The notes under the pieces are model-generated. The model was not told the DNA's origin, did not search any database, and saw nothing but the letters and a program-made list of their open reading frames with translations. Below, piece after piece: positions 35,829-44,096 of a DNA stretch of 64,000 nt. This DNA comes from an uncultured Campylobacter sp. (GTDB lineage: Bacteria; Campylobacterota; Campylobacteria; Campylobacterales; Campylobacteraceae). The translations under genes were made by a program, and so were the position numbers. The stretch's first letter is position 1. Every line of letters begins with the position of its first letter. The stretch covers positions 1 to 64,000 of the forward strand of contig NZ_CAKZTI010000028.1 of NCBI RefSeq assembly GCF_937921625.1, in the 5' to 3' direction.

Positions 35829-36490
35829 GTAAAATTTTTGATTTGATAAACGAGCTTTGTCCGCAAGGGGTGGAGTTTAGGGAGCTTGGAGAGATTGGTT
35901 ATTTTTATGGTGGTTTAAACGGAAAAACAAAAGATGATTTTGTAAAACACGGTAACGTAAAATATATAACCTATATGAATGTTTTTTCAAATTTAAGTAT
36001 AGATTTGAATGCGCTTGAATTTGTAAAAATAGAAAATAATGAAAGGCAAAATTTAGTTGCTTACGGCGATGTTTTATTTACAGGCTCGTCTGAAACTAGA
36101 AACGAATGTGGATTTTCATCTGTTCTTACTAAAAAACCAGAAGAACCAATTTATTTAAATAGTTTTTGCTTTGGCTTTCGTTTAAATGATTTAAGTTTAT
36201 TTGAACCAGAATTTCTAAAATATATTTTTAGAAGTAAATTTCTGAGAGCACAAATTATTAAGACGGCCAATGGAGTAACTCGTTTTAATATTTCAAAAAC
36301 AAAATTTCAAAAAATCAAACTCCCCGTACCTCCTCTGGAAGTACAGCGTGAAATAGTCCGCATTTTGGACTGTTTCACGCTGCTTACAGCAGAGCTTACA
36401 GCAGAGCTTACAGCTAGGAAAAAGCAATACGAATTTTATCGCGACTTTCTTTTAAGCTTTGACGAGCTCAATAAAAATGGGGGGGTATGA
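35825..36490 (+). CDS. hsdS: Type I specificity subunit, first half (TRD1 plus central conserved region)
   Basis: 221 residues: one target-recognition domain (about 1-170), then the central conserved segment VPPLEVQREIVRILDCFT, two TAEL repeats and a coiled-coil arm KKQYEFYRDFLLSF. A normal HsdS has two TRDs and about 400 residues, so this is a half subunit. It ends with TGA at 36488-36490, directly after a G7 tract (36479-36485). Deleting one G, or adding two, would continue the frame into the following ORF and give a 412-residue protein. Half-subunits of this kind can dimerise and recognise a palindromic site in related systems. The start overlaps rhuM by 4 bases. Confidence 0.93.
   Translation: MSKIFDLINELCPQGVEFRELGEIGYFYGGLNGKTKDDFVKHGNVKYITYMNVFSNLSIDLNALEFVKIENNERQNLVAYGDVLFTGSSETRNECGFSSVLTKKPEEPIYLNSFCFGFRLNDLSLFEPEFLKYIFRSKFLRAQIIKTANGVTRFNISKTKFQKIKLPVPPLEVQREIVRILDCFTLLTAELTAELTARKKQYEFYRDFLLSFDELNKNGGV
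36386..36414 (+). repeat. 12-bp tandem repeats encoding TAEL in hsdS
   Basis: Two perfect copies of ACAGCAGAGCTT (36386-36397 and 36398-36409) and a partial third (36410-36414). They encode TAEL-TAEL-TA in the helical spacer between the recognition domains. In the EcoR124 family the number of TAEL units sets the length of the non-specific spacer in the DNA target. Confidence 0.85.
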
Positions 36491-37064
36491 ACTAAAAACA
36501 CTTAGGAGCATTGCAGACTACTCGAGCGATAGAATTAAATTTGACTCTTTAAATGAGCTAAATTACGTCGGCGTGGAAAATTTGCTTCAAAATAAAGCAG
36601 GGAAAGTATCGTCAAAATACGTTCCGGCGAGCGGAAATTGTACTAAGTTTGAAAGCGGCGATATTTTGATAGGCAATATTCGTCCTTATTTAAAGAAAAT
36701 TTGGCAAGCTGACTGCACTGGTGGAGCAAGTGGCGACGTTTTGGTTTTGCGTTTAAACGACGAAAGCGTCAATTCTAGATATTTGTATCAAATTTTGGCT
36801 GATGATAAATTTTTCGATTATAATATGAAAAATGCAAAAGGCGCAAAAATGCCACGAGGAAATAAGAATGCTATTTTGGAATATAAAATCCCTGTTCCAT
36901 CACTACCAACCCAGCGCAAAATCGTCGAAGTCCTTGACAAATTCGATACGCTCGTGAACTCTATAGCCGAGGGCCTTCCGTGTGAGATAAAGCTAAGACA
37001 AAAGCAGTATGAATATTACAGAGAAAGGCTATTAAGCTTTACGGAAATTAAAAAGGAGATATAG
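36477..37064 (+). CDS. hsdS: Type I specificity subunit, second half (TRD2 plus distal conserved region)
   Basis: 195 residues from the ATG at 36477 that contains the first G of the tract; a TTG at 36459 is an alternative start. It holds a second target-recognition domain, then the distal conserved VPSLPTQRKIVEVLDKFDTL and a coiled-coil RQKQYEYYRERLLSF that mirrors the end of the first half. There is no good ribosome-binding site of its own, so in the G7 state it would depend on coupling to the upstream half. In the G6 state it becomes the C-terminal half of a full HsdS. Its TAG stop shares a base with the GTG of the next gene. Confidence 0.9.
   Translation: MGGYELKTLRSIADYSSDRIKFDSLNELNYVGVENLLQNKAGKVSSKYVPASGNCTKFESGDILIGNIRPYLKKIWQADCTGGASGDVLVLRLNDESVNSRYLYQILADDKFFDYNMKNAKGAKMPRGNKNAILEYKIPVPSLPTQRKIVEVLDKFDTLVNSIAEGLPCEIKLRQKQYEYYRERLLSFTEIKKEI
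36479..36485 (+). repeat. G7 tract at the junction of the two hsdS halves
   Basis: Seven G residues. The first hsdS frame reads AAT GGG GGG GTA TGA through it and stops. The second frame begins ATG GGG GGG TAT GAA. Loss of one G places both halves in one frame. This is the arrangement described for the phase-variable gonococcal NgoAV hsdS. Confidence 0.85.
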
Positions 37065-38155
37065 TGTTTATAGGTACTCTTAATGAGATAGCTAGCCAGC
37101 TTAAAAGTGCAAATGAGAAAGCACAGCTAATTTATGCTTTTAACGGTACGGGCAAGACTCGTTTATCTGTAGAATTTAAAAATTTAATAGAATCAGGAGC
37201 CGATGAAAACAGTGACTCTGACCAAAAGAAAATTATTTATTATAATGCTTTTACGCAGGATTTATTTTATTGGGATAACGATATAGAAAATGATGTCGAG
37301 CCAAAATTAAAAATACAACCGAATTCTTTTACTAGCTGGGTATTTCAAGAACAAGGATTGGATAAAGAGGTTATTGATACTTTTCAGCTTTATGTAGGTA
37401 AAAAGCTTGAACCTAGATTCGATGCAAATTTTTCAGAAGTTTCTTTTTCTTTTATAGATGACAATGCCTCCGAAGATAATATTAAAATTTCAAAAGGAGA
37501 AGAAAGTATTTTTATTTGGAGTATTTTTTATGTATTAATAAGGCAAGTAATAAATGAATTAAATATAGCGGAACCAGATAATCGATCAACTCACGAATTT
37601 GATGATCTGGAATATTTTTTTATAGATGATCCAGTTAGTTCGCTGGACGAGAACAATCTAATAGAAATAGCTGTGAATTTAGCTGAGAGAATAAAGGGGA
37701 GCAAATCTGATATAAAATTTATCATTACTACGCATAATCCCCTATTTTATAATGTTTTGCACAATGGACTAAATGCCTATAAATTTGTTTTAAAAAACAA
37801 TGAAGACGGGGTGTATATTTTAGAAGAACAAGAAAACGATTCGCCCTTTGCTTATCATCTGTATTTAAAAGCCGAGATAGAAAAAGCCATTGAGAGCAAT
37901 CAAATCAAGAAGTACCATTTTAATTTTCTAAGAAATATTTTGGAAAAGACTTCTACTTTTCTTGGTTATAAAAGCTGGGGCGATCTCTTGCCGAATACTC
38001 CAGGCGGAGATTCAAAACCGTATGAAACAAGACTGATTAATATTTCAAGTCATTCTAAACATTCTGCCGAAGAGAGTGTTGAGCCAAACGATAACGACAA
38101 AAGAGTATTAGGATTTTTAATTCAGGAAATTAGCTCAATATACCATTTTAAATAA
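37064..38155 (+). CDS. prrC: PrrC-like anticodon nuclease (ABC-ATPase toxin guarding the hsd system)
   Basis: 363 residues, close to the ~396 of E. coli PrrC, with the same place between hsdS and hsdR as in the EcoprrI locus. N-terminal ABC-type ATPase: Walker A in YAFNGTGKTRLS (24-35), PrrC-typical YYNAFTQDLFYWDND (59-73), signature ISKGEES (142-148), Walker B YFFIDDPVSSLDEN (184-197), H-loop ITTHNP (221-226). The C-terminal region carries R290-x3-E294 in LRNILEK and H330 in ISSHS, matching the Arg-Glu-His nuclease triad. PrrC is held silent by the Hsd complex and, when a phage protein inhibits restriction, cuts tRNA-Lys at the anticodon. GTG start with AAGGAG 5 bases upstream. Activity is inferred from homology. 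Confidence 0.88.
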   Translation: MFIGTLNEIASQLKSANEKAQLIYAFNGTGKTRLSVEFKNLIESGADENSDSDQKKIIYYNAFTQDLFYWDNDIENDVEPKLKIQPNSFTSWVFQEQGLDKEVIDTFQLYVGKKLEPRFDANFSEVSFSFIDDNASEDNIKISKGEESIFIWSIFYVLIRQVINELNIAEPDNRSTHEFDDLEYFFIDDPVSSLDENNLIEIAVNLAERIKGSKSDIKFIITTHNPLFYNVLHNGLNAYKFVLKNNEDGVYILEEQENDSPFAYHLYLKAEIEKAIESNQIKKYHFNFLRNILEKTSTFLGYKSWGDLLPNTPGGDSKPYETRLINISSHSKHSAEESVEPNDNDKRVLGFLIQEISSIYHFK

Positions 38156-38175
38156 GAAACTAACAAAGGAAGAAA

Positions 38176-41100
38176 ATGACCGAAATCAAGCCGATAGCCG
38201 AGAGTAAAAATTTCATAGTCCTGGACGTTTATGAAAAAATCATCCAGCCGTCAACCTACCAAAGCGAAGCGGATATGGAGCGCGAGCTGATAAACGATCT
38301 AGTTGCACAAGGCTACGAATATGCAAAAGAAATAAATTCTCCTGCAAAGCTGTTAGAAAATTTAAAACAGCGACTGGAAAGCCTAAACGAGGTTAAATTT
38401 ACGTCATCTGAATGGACTAGGTTTCTTAGCGAATATCTCGACGCGCCAAACGACGGAGTGAATGAAAAGACTCGCAAAATCCAAGACAATCACATTTATG
38501 ATTTTGTTTTTGATGATGGGCATATACAAAATATCTACCTTCTCGATAAGAAAAATATCGCGCGAAATAGCGTGCAAGTCGTTAATCAATTCGAGCAAAC
38601 GGGATCGTTTGTCAATAGATACGACGTTACTATTTTGATTAACGGATTACCGCTCGTGCAAATCGAACTAAAAAAGCGCGGCGTGGCGATAAGAGAAGCG
38701 TTCAATCAAATCCACCGCTATGCCAAAGAGAGCTTTAATACGTCAAATTCGCTATTTAAATACCTGCAAATTTTTGTTATCTCAAACGGCACGGATACGC
38801 GTTACTTTGCAAATACCACAAAACGCGACAAGAGTAGTTTCGATTTTACTATCAACTGGGCGGATTCTAAAAATTTGCCAATTAGGGACATAAAGGACTT
38901 TACTGCGACTTTTTTAGCGAAAAATACGCTTTTAAGCGTGCTAATAAAATACTGCGTATTTGATGCGAGCGATACGCTGCTAATCATGCGTCCGTATCAG
39001 ATCGCAGCAACCGAGCGTATATTGTGGAAGATAAATAGCTCGCATCTTAGCAAATGCTATGCAAAGCCGGAGGGCGGTGGATATATCTGGCATACGACAG
39101 GATCGGGCAAAACTCTAACTAGCTTTAAGGCAGCAAGGCTCGCTACTCAGCTTGATTTTATAGATAAGGTCTTTTTCGTAGTAGATCGTAAGGATCTAGA
39201 CTATCAGACGATGAAGGAGTATCAAAAATTTCAAAAAGATAGCGTAAATGGCTCCGCAAGCTGCGCCGAACTAAAACGAAATACGGAAAAAGAGGACGGC
39301 AAAATAATAGTAACGACCATACAAAAGCTAAATAATCTAATGAAAAGCGAAAGCGAGCTGGCCGTATATCAAAAGGAGGTCGTTTTTATATTTGACGAGT
39401 GCCACCGCTCGCAGTTTGGCGAGGCACAGAAAAATTTAAAGAAAAAATTTAAGCGATTTTTCCAGTTCGGTTTTACTGGTACGCCGATATTTCCGCAAAA
39501 TGCGTCAGGGGCGGAGACGACGCAAAGCGTATTTGGAAGCGAGCTTCACTCGTATATATTAACCGATGCCGTACGAGACGAAAAAGTGCTTAAATTTAAG
39601 GTTGATTATAACAACGTAAGACCTAAATTTAGAGAATTTGAGACCGAAAAAGATGAGCTAAAACTAAGCGCTGCGGAGAGTAAAGAGGCATTTTTGCACC
39701 CTGATCGTATAAAAGAGATTTCGCAGTATATCCTGGATCGTTTTAGGCAAAAAACGCACCGACTAAACGCAAGCGGTAAAGGCTTTAACGCTATGTTTGC
39801 AGTAAGCTCTATCGAGGCCGCGAAGCTATACTACGAGGCGTTTAAAAATTTACAAAAAGATAAAGAGCGACCGCTAAAAGTAGCAACGACTTTTTCATTT
39901 TCGCAAAACGAGGAGCAGGGTGTTATAGGTGAGATAGCAGACGAAAATTTTGAGCCAGAGACGATGGATATGAGCTCAAAAGAATTTCTAAATGTGGCGA
40001 TAAAAGATTATAACGCCTATTTTAGGACGAATTTTAGCATCGAGGGCAGGTCGTTTCAGGACTATTACCGCGACTTGAGTGAACGCATGAAAAAGCAAGA
40101 AGTCGATTTGCTCTTGGTTGTGGGCATGTTTTTAACAGGGTTCGACGCACCTACGTTAAATACGCTATTCGTAGATAAAAATTTACGTTATCACGGGCTT
40201 ATGCAGGCTTTTTCACGTACGAATAGAATCCTAGACGCCACTAAGACCTTTGGCAATATCGTGACTTTTAGAGACTTGCAGCAAGCTACGATCGATGCCA
40301 TCACGCTTTTTGGTAAAAACAGTACCAAAAACGTAATTTTGGAAAAAAGCTATAAGGAATATATGCAGGGCTTTACCGATGCTGCTACCGGCGAGGCCAG
40401 ACGAGGATTTCTAGAAGTTGCGAGCGAGCTTGAGGCGCGCTTCTCAGATCCTAACGCAATAGAAACGCAAAAGGATAAAAAGGATTTTGTTAAGCTTTTT
40501 GGCGAGTATCTTCGCGTAGAAAATGCTCTGCAAAACTATGACGAATTTGCGGCGCTGCAGGCTCTGCAAGGGGTAAATTTGAATGATGAGAATGCCGTGC
40601 GCGAATTTAAAGAAAAATTTTATCTAAGCGAAGAGGATTTGCAGGAGATGCAAAGCATAAAAGTGCCCAGCGTGCGAGCGCTCCAAGACTACCGCTCTAC
40701 CTATAACGATATAAGAGACTGGCTAAGAAAAGAAAGAGCGGGCGAGCAAAAAGAAGCACAAAAAATAGACTGGGACGACGTAGTCTTTGAGATTGACCTA
40801 CTCAAGTCGCAGGAGATAAATTTAGATTACATTCTAGGATTGATATTTGAGCATAACAAAAAGATCAAAGATAAAGTTGCACTCGCTGAGGAGATCCGCC
40901 GAATCATACGCGCCAGCCTAGAAAATCGCTCAAAAGAGGGGCTGATAGTGGACTTTATAAATAATACCGATTTGGACGAGTTAAAAGATAGAGCTGGCGT
41001 TGTTGAGGCATTTTTTAAATTTGCAAAAGGCGAGATGTTGCACGAAGCAAAAGAACTGATTGGCTCGTTAAATTTAAATGAAAATGCTGCAAAAAGGTAT

Positions 41101-41271
41101 ATTAGCGCGTCGTTAAAACGCGGATATGCTAGCGAAAGCGGAACTGATTTAAACGAAATTTTACCTAAAATGAGTCCTCTAAATCCAAAGTATCTAAGCG
41201 TGAAGCAAAATGTTTTTGAAAAAATCGCCTTTTTTGTGGATAAATTTAAGGAAGTCGGTATTGAGGTTTAG
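38176..41271 (+). CDS. hsdR: Type I restriction enzyme endonuclease/translocase subunit (EcoR124-like)
   Basis: 1031 residues. The ATP-driven translocase and nuclease of the R-M complex. The N-terminal PD-(D/E)xK site is D150...E164-L-K166, one residue off from the E. coli EcoR124 numbering. Walker A TTGSGKT lies at 307-313 and the DEAD-type DECH box at 407-410, again one off from EcoR124. FTGTPIF (motif III) and GFDAPTLNTLFVDK (motif V region) follow, then a helical C-terminal domain. It starts 20 bases after prrC with AAGGAAG upstream. Intact and full length, so the system should be able to cut. Confidence 0.96.
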   Translation: MTEIKPIAESKNFIVLDVYEKIIQPSTYQSEADMERELINDLVAQGYEYAKEINSPAKLLENLKQRLESLNEVKFTSSEWTRFLSEYLDAPNDGVNEKTRKIQDNHIYDFVFDDGHIQNIYLLDKKNIARNSVQVVNQFEQTGSFVNRYDVTILINGLPLVQIELKKRGVAIREAFNQIHRYAKESFNTSNSLFKYLQIFVISNGTDTRYFANTTKRDKSSFDFTINWADSKNLPIRDIKDFTATFLAKNTLLSVLIKYCVFDASDTLLIMRPYQIAATERILWKINSSHLSKCYAKPEGGGYIWHTTGSGKTLTSFKAARLATQLDFIDKVFFVVDRKDLDYQTMKEYQKFQKDSVNGSASCAELKRNTEKEDGKIIVTTIQKLNNLMKSESELAVYQKEVVFIFDECHRSQFGEAQKNLKKKFKRFFQFGFTGTPIFPQNASGAETTQSVFGSELHSYILTDAVRDEKVLKFKVDYNNVRPKFREFETEKDELKLSAAESKEAFLHPDRIKEISQYILDRFRQKTHRLNASGKGFNAMFAVSSIEAAKLYYEAFKNLQKDKERPLKVATTFSFSQNEEQGVIGEIADENFEPETMDMSSKEFLNVAIKDYNAYFRTNFSIEGRSFQDYYRDLSERMKKQEVDLLLVVGMFLTGFDAPTLNTLFVDKNLRYHGLMQAFSRTNRILDATKTFGNIVTFRDLQQATIDAITLFGKNSTKNVILEKSYKEYMQGFTDAATGEARRGFLEVASELEARFSDPNAIETQKDKKDFVKLFGEYLRVENALQNYDEFAALQALQGVNLNDENAVREFKEKFYLSEEDLQEMQSIKVPSVRALQDYRSTYNDIRDWLRKERAGEQKEAQKIDWDDVVFEIDLLKSQEINLDYILGLIFEHNKKIKDKVALAEEIRRIIRASLENRSKEGLIVDFINNTDLDELKDRAGVVEAFFKFAKGEMLHEAKELIGSLNLNENAAKRYISASLKRGYASESGTDLNEILPKMSPLNPKYLSVKQNVFEKIAFFVDKFKEVGIEV

Positions 41272-41385
41272 GCACGACTTAATTTGGATGTATTATTTTG
41301 TACTATATAAGCGATGCAAATAGGCGTTTTATGCGTTTAGATTATATTTTTACAGACGAAAATTATTAGAAAAATTGTTGTTGAG

Positions 41386-41740
41386 TTATAAAATATATTG
41401 CATTGAAAACAAAGAAGTATAATTTGTGTCAATACGATGATGTAGATTCGTATAAATTTTAAAATTTAGCTCCTCGCCGCTGTTGTTATCGCTCCAAACG
41501 GCGACGAGTTTTGAGGCGGCATCGATGTGGGAGCAAAATTTACTCGCGCCAAAGTCCGCAGCGCTTATGCCGCTACTTCTAGGATCACTTTTAAGTTCGG
41601 TAAAATTTTTGATAGTTATCACCACGAAGCCTTTAAATTTTATCAAAATTTTACGCGCGAGCGGATAAGCTGCGCGCTTACCCTTGCGTTATCGGCGTTA
41701 AATTCTATAAAATTTAATGCGCGGCATCGGATTTTAAAAT
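41386..41740 (-). pseudogene. Possible decayed gene in the hsdR / SurA-like spacer
   Basis: The 41272-41740 spacer has no intact gene. On the reverse strand a protein-like stretch with GISAADFGASKFCSHIDAAS and VAVWSDNNSGEELNFKI appears, preceded in another frame by IEFNADNARVSAQLIRSRV. This suggests a frameshifted remnant. There is no ribosome-binding site or good start codon. I cannot name a family, and chance is possible. Confidence 0.3.
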
Positions 41741-42631
41741 TTACCGCCTTTTTTGCACTTTAACTTTCGGAGCGGTTTTTGTGCCTTGCGCTTTTGCCTG
41801 TGGGCGCTCGATAATGCGGATATTGGCATTTGAGCGGAGCCTATCGTTGAACTCGGTGATCGCTTTTTTGCGCTCAGAGGTCACGTAGCCCTCGATCGCT
41901 CTGTCTTGCACGCTGTCAAAATCAAGCGTACGAAGCCCTTTTTTGTCGTTTACGTAAAACATCTCGTAGCCGTTTCGCGTAGGAATGATCGGCGAGAATT
42001 TGCCCTGTTCGACGTTCGTGACGATGTATTTGAGCCCCTCATCCATTTGGTTTGCTTTTAGGGTTCCTTGCATCACGTAAACATCGCTCGGACGGAGCTT
42101 CGGATTTGCGCGGATCTTATCGAGCGGAGCTTGCGATTTTGCGATATAGCGGGTGAGCGTGATGCTGTCGAAAGTCGTGAATAATGAACTATTTTGGCTA
42201 TAGAATTTTTTGACATTTTCAGGGGTCGTGCGGTGCTGCACTTCAGAAAAGATCGAACCGTAGAGCTTTTCTTCAAGCAGTGTGCGGCGGACATTTGCTT
42301 TAAAGTCATCGTAGTTTATACCTTGCTTTTGCACAGCGGTTTTGAGCTGGTCTAAGCTAAGCTTATTTTGATCGGCGATTGCTTTGAGTCTCGCGTCGAT
42401 CTCCGCGTCATTTACCGCGATGCCGCGGCGTTTAATCTCGGATTGTTGCAGCTTTTGCCCGATTAAAATTTCCATCGCGGCTTGCGGCGAAGCGCCCGTT
42501 AGCTTTTGCACTTTGGCTAGTTCGTAGCCGGTGATCGGCTCATTATCTACCACGGCGATGACGCCGTTTACTATTTCGGCATTTGCACAAACAGCACAGA
42601 TCATTGCGGAAAAAAGCAGTTTCTTTATCAT
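41741..42631 (-). CDS. SurA-like periplasmic peptidyl-prolyl isomerase/chaperone
   Basis: 296 residues. Signal peptide at 1-18 (KKLLFSAMICAVCANA). A SurA N-terminal domain begins with EIVNGVIAVVDNEPITGYEL and spans to about 150. A divergent parvulin-like domain (about 155-250) follows, with GTLKANQMDEGLKYIV and IIPTRNGYEMFYV. The tail is basic. The C. jejuni counterpart (Cj1289) is a small SurA-like chaperone for outer-membrane protein folding; the gene order here, next to gltX, matches. It is divergent from gltX. Confidence 0.9.
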   Translation of the reverse strand: MIKKLLFSAMICAVCANAEIVNGVIAVVDNEPITGYELAKVQKLTGASPQAAMEILIGQKLQQSEIKRRGIAVNDAEIDARLKAIADQNKLSLDQLKTAVQKQGINYDDFKANVRRTLLEEKLYGSIFSEVQHRTTPENVKKFYSQNSSLFTTFDSITLTRYIAKSQAPLDKIRANPKLRPSDVYVMQGTLKANQMDEGLKYIVTNVEQGKFSPIIPTRNGYEMFYVNDKKGLRTLDFDSVQDRAIEGYVTSERKKAITEFNDRLRSNANIRIIERPQAKAQGTKTAPKVKVQKRR

Positions 42632-42715
42632 TTTTAACCTTTATTTAGTCTTTTTGCTTTATAATTACAAGATCGCGATTATAACATTAAATGGTAATTT
42701 TTGCAAAGGAATTTT

Positions 42716-44095
42716 ATGATAGTAACTCGTTTTGCGCCGAGTCCTACGGGATATTTACATATCGGCGGACTTAGAACGGCACTTTTTAGTTATCTTTACG
42801 CTAGGGCAAACGGCGGCAAATTCCTGTTGCGTATTGAGGACACTGATCTGAAGCGCAATTCGCAGGAGGCTGCTAAGGCAATCGAGGAAGCCTTTAAGTG
42901 GTGCAATCTAGACTATGACGGGCAGATCGTGTATCAAAGCTCACGCTTCGATCTTTACAAACAATATGTCCAAAAGCTGCTAGATGAGGGCAAGGCATAC
43001 AAATGCTATATGAGTAAGGACGAGCTGGATGAGCTGCGCGCGCAGCAGGAAGCTCGCAAAGAGCGCCCGCGCTACGATAATCGCTATCGCGACTTTACCG
43101 GCACGCCGCCTGCTGGGATCGAGCCTGTAGTGCGTATAAAAGCCCCGCTTAGCGGCATGATAGAATTTAACGACGGCATAAAGGGCGAGATAAAATTTAA
43201 TGCCGCCGATATTTTGGACGATTTCATCATCGCGCGCTCCGACGGCACGCCTACGTATAACTTCACGGTCGTGATAGACGACGCGCTGATGGGCGTCACA
43301 GACGTGATCCGCGGCGACGATCATCTAAGCAACACCCCGAAGCAGATCGTGCTGTATAATGCGCTAGGCTTTAAAATCCCGAAATTTTACCACGTCGCGA
43401 TGATCAACGGCACCGACGGCAGCAAGCTAAGCAAACGCCACGGCGCTACCGACGTGATGGAGTACAAACGCATGGGCTATCTGCCGCAGGCTCTGCTAAA
43501 TTTTTTAGTGCGCCTGGGCTGGAGCCACGGGGATGATGAAATTTTTAGCATGGAGGAGATGAAGCGATACTTCGATCCTAACCATATTAGCAAGAGCGCT
43601 AGCACCTTCAATCAAACCAAGCTCGAGTGGCTAAATGCGCATTATATTAAAAACTCGAGCGATGATGAGCTTGCCATGCAGCTTGTGGAATTCGGCGTCG
43701 ATATACGCTCGCATGCGAAAAAACATCTCATCGCCCAGCAGTACAAACAGCGCGCAAAGACGCTAGTGGAGATGGCCGAGGGCATTAAAATTCTTCTAAA
43801 CCGCCCGAGCTGCTATGACGAGAAGGCGTATAAGAAATTTGTAACCGAAAGTTCGCTAAGCTTACTCGCAAAATTTTCGGATACTCTAAGCGCAAATTTA
43901 AATGCAAAGGAGTGCGAGGAAAGGACGATGGGATTTTTGGACGTAAACGGCGCCAAGCTAAAGGATCTTGCTCAGCCGCTGCGCGTTGCGATCACGGGAG
44001 GAAGCGTAAGTCCGTCGATTTTTGAAATTTGTGAAATTTTAGGAAGCGACGAAGTTAAAACGAGAATTTCAAATTTAATCAAAAAAGGATTATAA
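42716..44095 (+). CDS. gltX: Glutamyl-tRNA synthetase
   Basis: 459 residues from the ATG at 42716, 5 bases after AAAGGA; the frame is open further upstream to a TTG, which is rejected. Class I synthetase: the HIGH-type motif is in TRFAPSPTGYLHIGGLR and the KMSKS-type loop is DGSKLSKRHG. It charges tRNA with glutamate. Epsilonproteobacteria often carry two GltX proteins that divide tRNA-Glu and tRNA-Gln, so the tRNA specificity of this copy is not certain. Confidence 0.96.
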   Translation: MIVTRFAPSPTGYLHIGGLRTALFSYLYARANGGKFLLRIEDTDLKRNSQEAAKAIEEAFKWCNLDYDGQIVYQSSRFDLYKQYVQKLLDEGKAYKCYMSKDELDELRAQQEARKERPRYDNRYRDFTGTPPAGIEPVVRIKAPLSGMIEFNDGIKGEIKFNAADILDDFIIARSDGTPTYNFTVVIDDALMGVTDVIRGDDHLSNTPKQIVLYNALGFKIPKFYHVAMINGTDGSKLSKRHGATDVMEYKRMGYLPQALLNFLVRLGWSHGDDEIFSMEEMKRYFDPNHISKSASTFNQTKLEWLNAHYIKNSSDDELAMQLVEFGVDIRSHAKKHLIAQQYKQRAKTLVEMAEGIKILLNRPSCYDEKAYKKFVTESSLSLLAKFSDTLSANLNAKECEERTMGFLDVNGAKLKDLAQPLRVAITGGSVSPSIFEICEILGSDEVKTRISNLIKKGL

Positions 44096-44096
44096 A

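Noticed and set aside
36386..36414. Short repeat block considered as a CRISPR-like array
   Set aside because: The 12-bp units have no spacers, are in frame and encode TAEL in HsdS; no CRISPR array was seen elsewhere.
36459..36476. TTG start at 36459 for the second hsdS half
   Set aside because: Possible but weaker than the ATG at 36477; it lies in the coding end of the first half with no ribosome-binding site. Kept only as an alternative.
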